From positions 1 to 64,000 of the forward strand of contig CAZPDT010000009.1 of assembly GCA_964585545.1 (NCBI GenBank): a stretch of 64,000 nt of DNA. Reading direction: 5' to 3'. Of the stretch, positions 60,849-64,000 are shown one piece after another. The number at the start of each line of letters is the position of its first letter. The stretch's first letter is position 1. Below the pieces are notes generated by a model. That model was not told where the DNA came from, searched no databases, and worked only from the letters and a program-made list of their open reading frames with translations. Origin of the DNA: Brumimicrobium sp964585545 (GTDB taxonomy: Bacteria; Bacteroidota; Bacteroidia; Flavobacteriales_D; Crocinitomicaceae). Position numbers and translations under genes: made by a program.

Positions 60849-63551
60849 TTATTTATAATTTTCGTTGTAGAAAGTTTTATAGTCTGTTAGTTTTTTTTGC
60901 AATAAAACCGTTTTTAAATTTTCTTTTGAAATCAACATTATTTCATTGTCATTTAATTTATCGACATACTTTTTTGCCCTCTTAAAGTCTTTAATATAAC
61001 CCTCTGCGCCACTTGATGTGTTGAAACTTTTTACAATAACAAAGGTTACGTCATCATTGTAAATCTGTGCAAATGTATTCAAGTTTAAACGTCTAAAATA
61101 AACCCTATTGTAATCTGAAACATGCGTTGATTCTGTCCTGCCGTCTTGGTCTTTTTTAAGCTCTACAATTACATAATATTCTTTTGAATCGAAGTTAAAT
61201 ATTTTTGTTAACGGCTCCTTAAACGCTTCAAAAGGAGGAACTCCGTTATGTATCAAATCAATTAATTCTTGAGCTCTACCAGCTTCTTCAGACTCTGGGT
61301 ATTCTTCAACGACTTGCTGTAAAACAGGCAATAATGTTGTTTTATCATTGTTGATTTGCCCCATGGCCATGGCTTTTAACAAAAGGTATTGTTTCCTGTA
61401 TTTATTGTCGGGTTCGCCAGTTATTACTTGGTCTGCTTTAATAATTAACGGATAATACAGCCCTTGTTCAAAATGTTTTACTGATCGTAAATAATCTTTT
61501 AGCGCCAGCTTATCACGTTCCTTTTTCTTAATAAAATAATCGGGGTCTCTAAGATAGTTTGCATAATCAGAGTTGGGATAATTGTTGAGAATATAATCCT
61601 TATACTTTGATGCTTTCCCAGACTTTTCATTGATTTTATACAATTGAAATGCTGATTTTAAGTTGTATTCACTCTCAAAGTCTTTATCGAGAACCCTTTG
61701 AAATTGATGTGATGCAAGTTTTAATTCATCCAATTGTTCTTGGTATATTCTTCCAGAATGATAAAGTGCTGCTACAAGTAAATCGTTGCTTTTTTTCATT
61801 GCAGAGTCTGTTAAAGGAATGTCTTTAATCAAATCATCTACAGTCATAGAGTCCAGTGAACTGCTTTGGGTATTGTCCACAATCAATAATGAATCTGACG
61901 GAATAGAATCCGATTGATTTTCTACAATATCCATTGTAAAACGTGCAGGTTTATTACTTAGTCTCCAATAGTCTTCATCTTTTCGTTGCCCCCACATTTG
62001 TCGAAACTCCTCGAATCCTTTTTGAATTGCCTTAGGGTTTGAAAAATAAAAATTCTTGCCTGGCTTCATATTCTGGGCGGCTAAAGCCTGTTGCATTTCT
62101 CGCATTTGAGCTGCCTTTCTCGCCTCTCTTTCCTTGCGTTCTTGTTCCTCTTTTTTTAATTGCTTAATTACATCTTTAATAAACTTGGTTCGCTCTTTTT
62201 CATCCAATTGGGCAATTTTCTGAATGCTGTCTTGAAATTCAACAATTTCGATGTTCTCGACAAGCTGACCTAATTTTTGGGCTTTATTTTTAATCACTTG
62301 TGAATTATAGTAAGAATCTGGAATTACCTGTGAAGAACTGTCGTAATAATGCTGAGCATAAACATAATTCTTTTCTTCAAAGGATAAATCGCCAAGCTTC
62401 TCATAACTGATTCCTTTTTGGAGATTGTTCTCCAATGAGAAAAATACCGACTTGGATAAATCATATTTCGCTGCTTCCCTATCATCTCTTTGCAGTTCCA
62501 CTTTGGCCATTGCAAAGTAAATTTGATCTCTAAACTCTAGGTAACGCTCTTCTTTGGCAAGTTTTTTCAACTCTTTAATCATTTCGTTACTATTTAGATT
62601 ACTCACTACAGCGCGATTCACTTTGGCGTGAAAACTCATTGCAAATGGAGCGTTCTTTTTGATGCTTAAGGAATAATACTTTCGCGCCTCATTATCTCCC
62701 GCTTCTTGCAGAAGTTGTCCTAAAACAAAACTTATTCTTGCCTTATCATCTTTCTTTTTGGCTTTGTCAAGCGCTAGTTTTAATTGTTCTATAGCTGTTT
62801 GATTGTCTTTTTTAGCGAGTGCAAGCATGGCTCTCGTCTTTGCCAGTTCAAAAGAAAAACGTTTCGGAAGTTCAGGTGTTTTGTCTTCCTTTTTTGACTT
62901 CGACCGTTTCTTGGATTTGCGTTTCGATCTACTTTTAGACTTGCCTTCATCTCCATCATTAACTGTTAACATTCTTGTTTGGAGCTTCTGCAAATTTCTC
63001 GTAGCTTTGGTCAAATCTCCCATTTTAATCTGAGTCTTAATCATCCATAAATGACCAGTATAAGTGCTCGACCGGTCCACATAAAACTTTCTTACGTATT
63101 CAAAAGTTGTAAATGCCTTTTCATAATCTCGTCGAATATAATACGCCTTTCCAATTAAAAGCCAATTTTGATCAATCCATTTGGCGTGTTCTGTCTTTTT
63201 TCGAGATGGTTTTGAAGAGGTGGGCATACTGTGCTTAGAAATCACCTTTTCACATTTGGCAATTGCTGTATCAACAATCGGGTAGAAACTTTCGACGTCT
63301 TCTTCACTTGGATAAAGTTCAATGGGCAAAATCTGATTAAAGTCCTCGTGAGCGTTGTATCTGTACTCTTCTAATCCTACACGAATCAGTTCCTTGGCAT
63401 TAAAATAGCCATTGTATTTTGCTGTTACACTGTGGTATGCACGATTAACAAAAGTATTTTTTTCTGTAGAACAGGCATTAATAACAATAAACAAGACTAC
63501 CATTATGATAAAAGCACCTATAATCGCTCTTGTATTTCTGTTTTTCTTCAT
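60849..63551 (-). CDS. SprE/PorW-like T9SS lipoprotein with TPR repeats
   Basis: 900 residues from ATG 63551 (MKKNRNTRAIIG), the shorter of two starts. Lipobox VINACS near residue 26; FVNRAYHSVTAKYNGYFNAKELI is a hallmark of SprE/PorW, then multiple TPRs (KWIDQNWLLIGKAYYIRRDYEKAFTTFEYV), a Lys/Arg-rich insert at about 205-225 (SRSKRKSKKRSKSKKE), and an acidic linker. SprE/PorW is a periplasm-facing lipoprotein needed for T9SS activity and gliding. First gene of the SprE-bactofilin-AtpZ operon. Confidence 0.9.
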   Translation of the reverse strand: MKKNRNTRAIIGAFIIMVVLFIVINACSTEKNTFVNRAYHSVTAKYNGYFNAKELIRVGLEEYRYNAHEDFNQILPIELYPSEEDVESFYPIVDTAIAKCEKVISKHSMPTSSKPSRKKTEHAKWIDQNWLLIGKAYYIRRDYEKAFTTFEYVRKFYVDRSSTYTGHLWMIKTQIKMGDLTKATRNLQKLQTRMLTVNDGDEGKSKSRSKRKSKKRSKSKKEDKTPELPKRFSFELAKTRAMLALAKKDNQTAIEQLKLALDKAKKKDDKARISFVLGQLLQEAGDNEARKYYSLSIKKNAPFAMSFHAKVNRAVVSNLNSNEMIKELKKLAKEERYLEFRDQIYFAMAKVELQRDDREAAKYDLSKSVFFSLENNLQKGISYEKLGDLSFEEKNYVYAQHYYDSSSQVIPDSYYNSQVIKNKAQKLGQLVENIEIVEFQDSIQKIAQLDEKERTKFIKDVIKQLKKEEQERKEREARKAAQMREMQQALAAQNMKPGKNFYFSNPKAIQKGFEEFRQMWGQRKDEDYWRLSNKPARFTMDIVENQSDSIPSDSLLIVDNTQSSSLDSMTVDDLIKDIPLTDSAMKKSNDLLVAALYHSGRIYQEQLDELKLASHQFQRVLDKDFESEYNLKSAFQLYKINEKSGKASKYKDYILNNYPNSDYANYLRDPDYFIKKKERDKLALKDYLRSVKHFEQGLYYPLIIKADQVITGEPDNKYRKQYLLLKAMAMGQINNDKTTLLPVLQQVVEEYPESEEAGRAQELIDLIHNGVPPFEAFKEPLTKIFNFDSKEYYVIVELKKDQDGRTESTHVSDYNRVYFRRLNLNTFAQIYNDDVTFVIVKSFNTSSGAEGYIKDFKRAKKYVDKLNDNEIMLISKENLKTVLLQKKLTDYKTFYNENYK

Positions 63552-63656
63552 AAAAATACTCTGTTCCAAAATAATAAACTCAAAACCTGCAAAAATATTA
63601 TTTAAATTTAAAAATTTCCACAGATAAAAATATAAGTCACCTCAAGAAGATAAAAA

Positions 63657-63677
63657 AGCCAGAGGGTGAGTCTGGCT
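63657..63677 (-). terminator. Intrinsic terminator of the gene at the window end
   Basis: Stem AGCCAGA/TCTGGCT with a 7-nt loop; on the minus strand it is followed by six T (A run 63652-63657 on plus). Placed 25 nt after the stop codon at 63702. Confidence 0.8.
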
Positions 63678-63701
63678 ATTAAATTCTATTATTTAGTTCT
63701 A

Positions 63702-64000
63702 TTATTCACAGTCTTTTTTCAATTGCGTAGAGAATGAGATACTTACATCCGACCATAATTTTGATTCGGTATCACCATTGGCATGGTCAATGTGCAACTC
63801 TTTACACTCTTCATTTAATGCTTCTATTCCTGGTTTTGCATTCCAATCATCAACATTAATTTCTGCATCAAAAGTAAAAGCACCATCTTCCAAAGTATAA
63901 TCTCCTTCTACATTATTGGTCACATCATTCATGGTTATTTCTAAAGAAGCCTTGCCTGTTTCTTGGTCAAGGTTTAAAACCTTACCCGAAATGGTGTCTG
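63702..64000 (-). CDS. Hypothetical protein, partial at the window end
   Basis: Only the C-terminal 99 residues or so are in the window. The frame stays open to the edge: SGKVLNLDQETGKASLEITMNDVT, then GAFTFDAEINVDDWNAKPG and a terminal Lys-Lys-Asp-Cys-Glu. It alternates charged and hydrophobic residues in a beta-rich way. No family recognised; probably secreted. Followed by a strong terminator. Confidence 0.5.
   Translation of the reverse strand, partial: DTISGKVLNLDQETGKASLEITMNDVTNNVEGDYTLEDGAFTFDAEINVDDWNAKPGIEALNEECKELHIDHANGDTESKLWSDVSISFSTQLKKDCE

Overview
The window is AT-rich chromosomal DNA from a member of the Bacteroidota, most likely a marine Flavobacteriales-type bacterium. Evidence: type IX secretion (T9SS) C-terminal sorting and gliding-type C-terminal domains, a SprE/PorW-like T9SS lipoprotein, CarboxypepD_reg/TonB receptors, DUF4301 and DUF2061 proteins, a DnaG primase without its zinc ribbon, and promoters of the TAnnTTTG type instead of classical -10/-35 boxes. 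Most genes are housekeeping. Several intergenic spaces carry dispersed repeats and gene remnants.

Layout. 1-6.3 kb: the 3' part of a YhiN-like flavoprotein gene, then a cassette of secreted or surface genes (tail-fibre-like coiled-coil protein, beta-barrels, a T9SS cargo) bracketed by a short direct repeat. 6.3-12 kb: orphan CoA-transferase subunit B; the sulfate assimilation operon DUF2061-cysH-cysD-cysN behind an Rrf2 regulator and a candidate operator; ferrochelatase. 12-19 kb: secreted protein, oligopeptide-binding lipoprotein plus TonB receptor, PLP decarboxylase. 19-28.5 kb: decayed gene, beta-lactamase-fold lipoprotein, sensor kinase, glycosyltransferase, RNase HI, RecJ, DnaG. 28.5-34.9 kb: 50-nt tandem repeat, Na/Pi cotransporter with an N-terminal fibronectin-like domain, methyltransferase, DUF4301.

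34.9-38 kb is the main foreign island: an IS1182-type transposase stub, the 3' end of a group II intron, an Eco47II-like (probably GGNCC) restriction-modification pair with tail-to-tail genes, and a short stub that looks like the end of a TonB receptor. 38-47.6 kb: alkyltransferase-like protein, TrmB, glycosyltransferase, small lipoproteins, yicC-gmk-nadD, PerM-like permease, SPOR protein, ArsC-like protein, GDPD-like lipoprotein, FtsE. 47.8-64 kb: TPR protein plus outer-membrane barrel, DXS, an epimerase remnant, lycopene cyclase, SpoIIE phosphatase-LpxD, flippase-RfaE2, and the AtpZ-bactofilin-SprE group.

The strongest unexplained signals are: (i) short intergenic elements beginning T(A/G)ACCCG, two copies ending (C)GGG(T/C)TA, that sit directly at stop codons; (ii) an AC dinucleotide tract that puts a surface-protein signal peptide out of frame, as a phase-variation switch would; (iii) a palindrome at the predicted start site of the cys operon; and (iv) the layered restriction-modification island. 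No tRNA, rRNA or CRISPR array was seen. I found no convincing wholly new multi-gene system.
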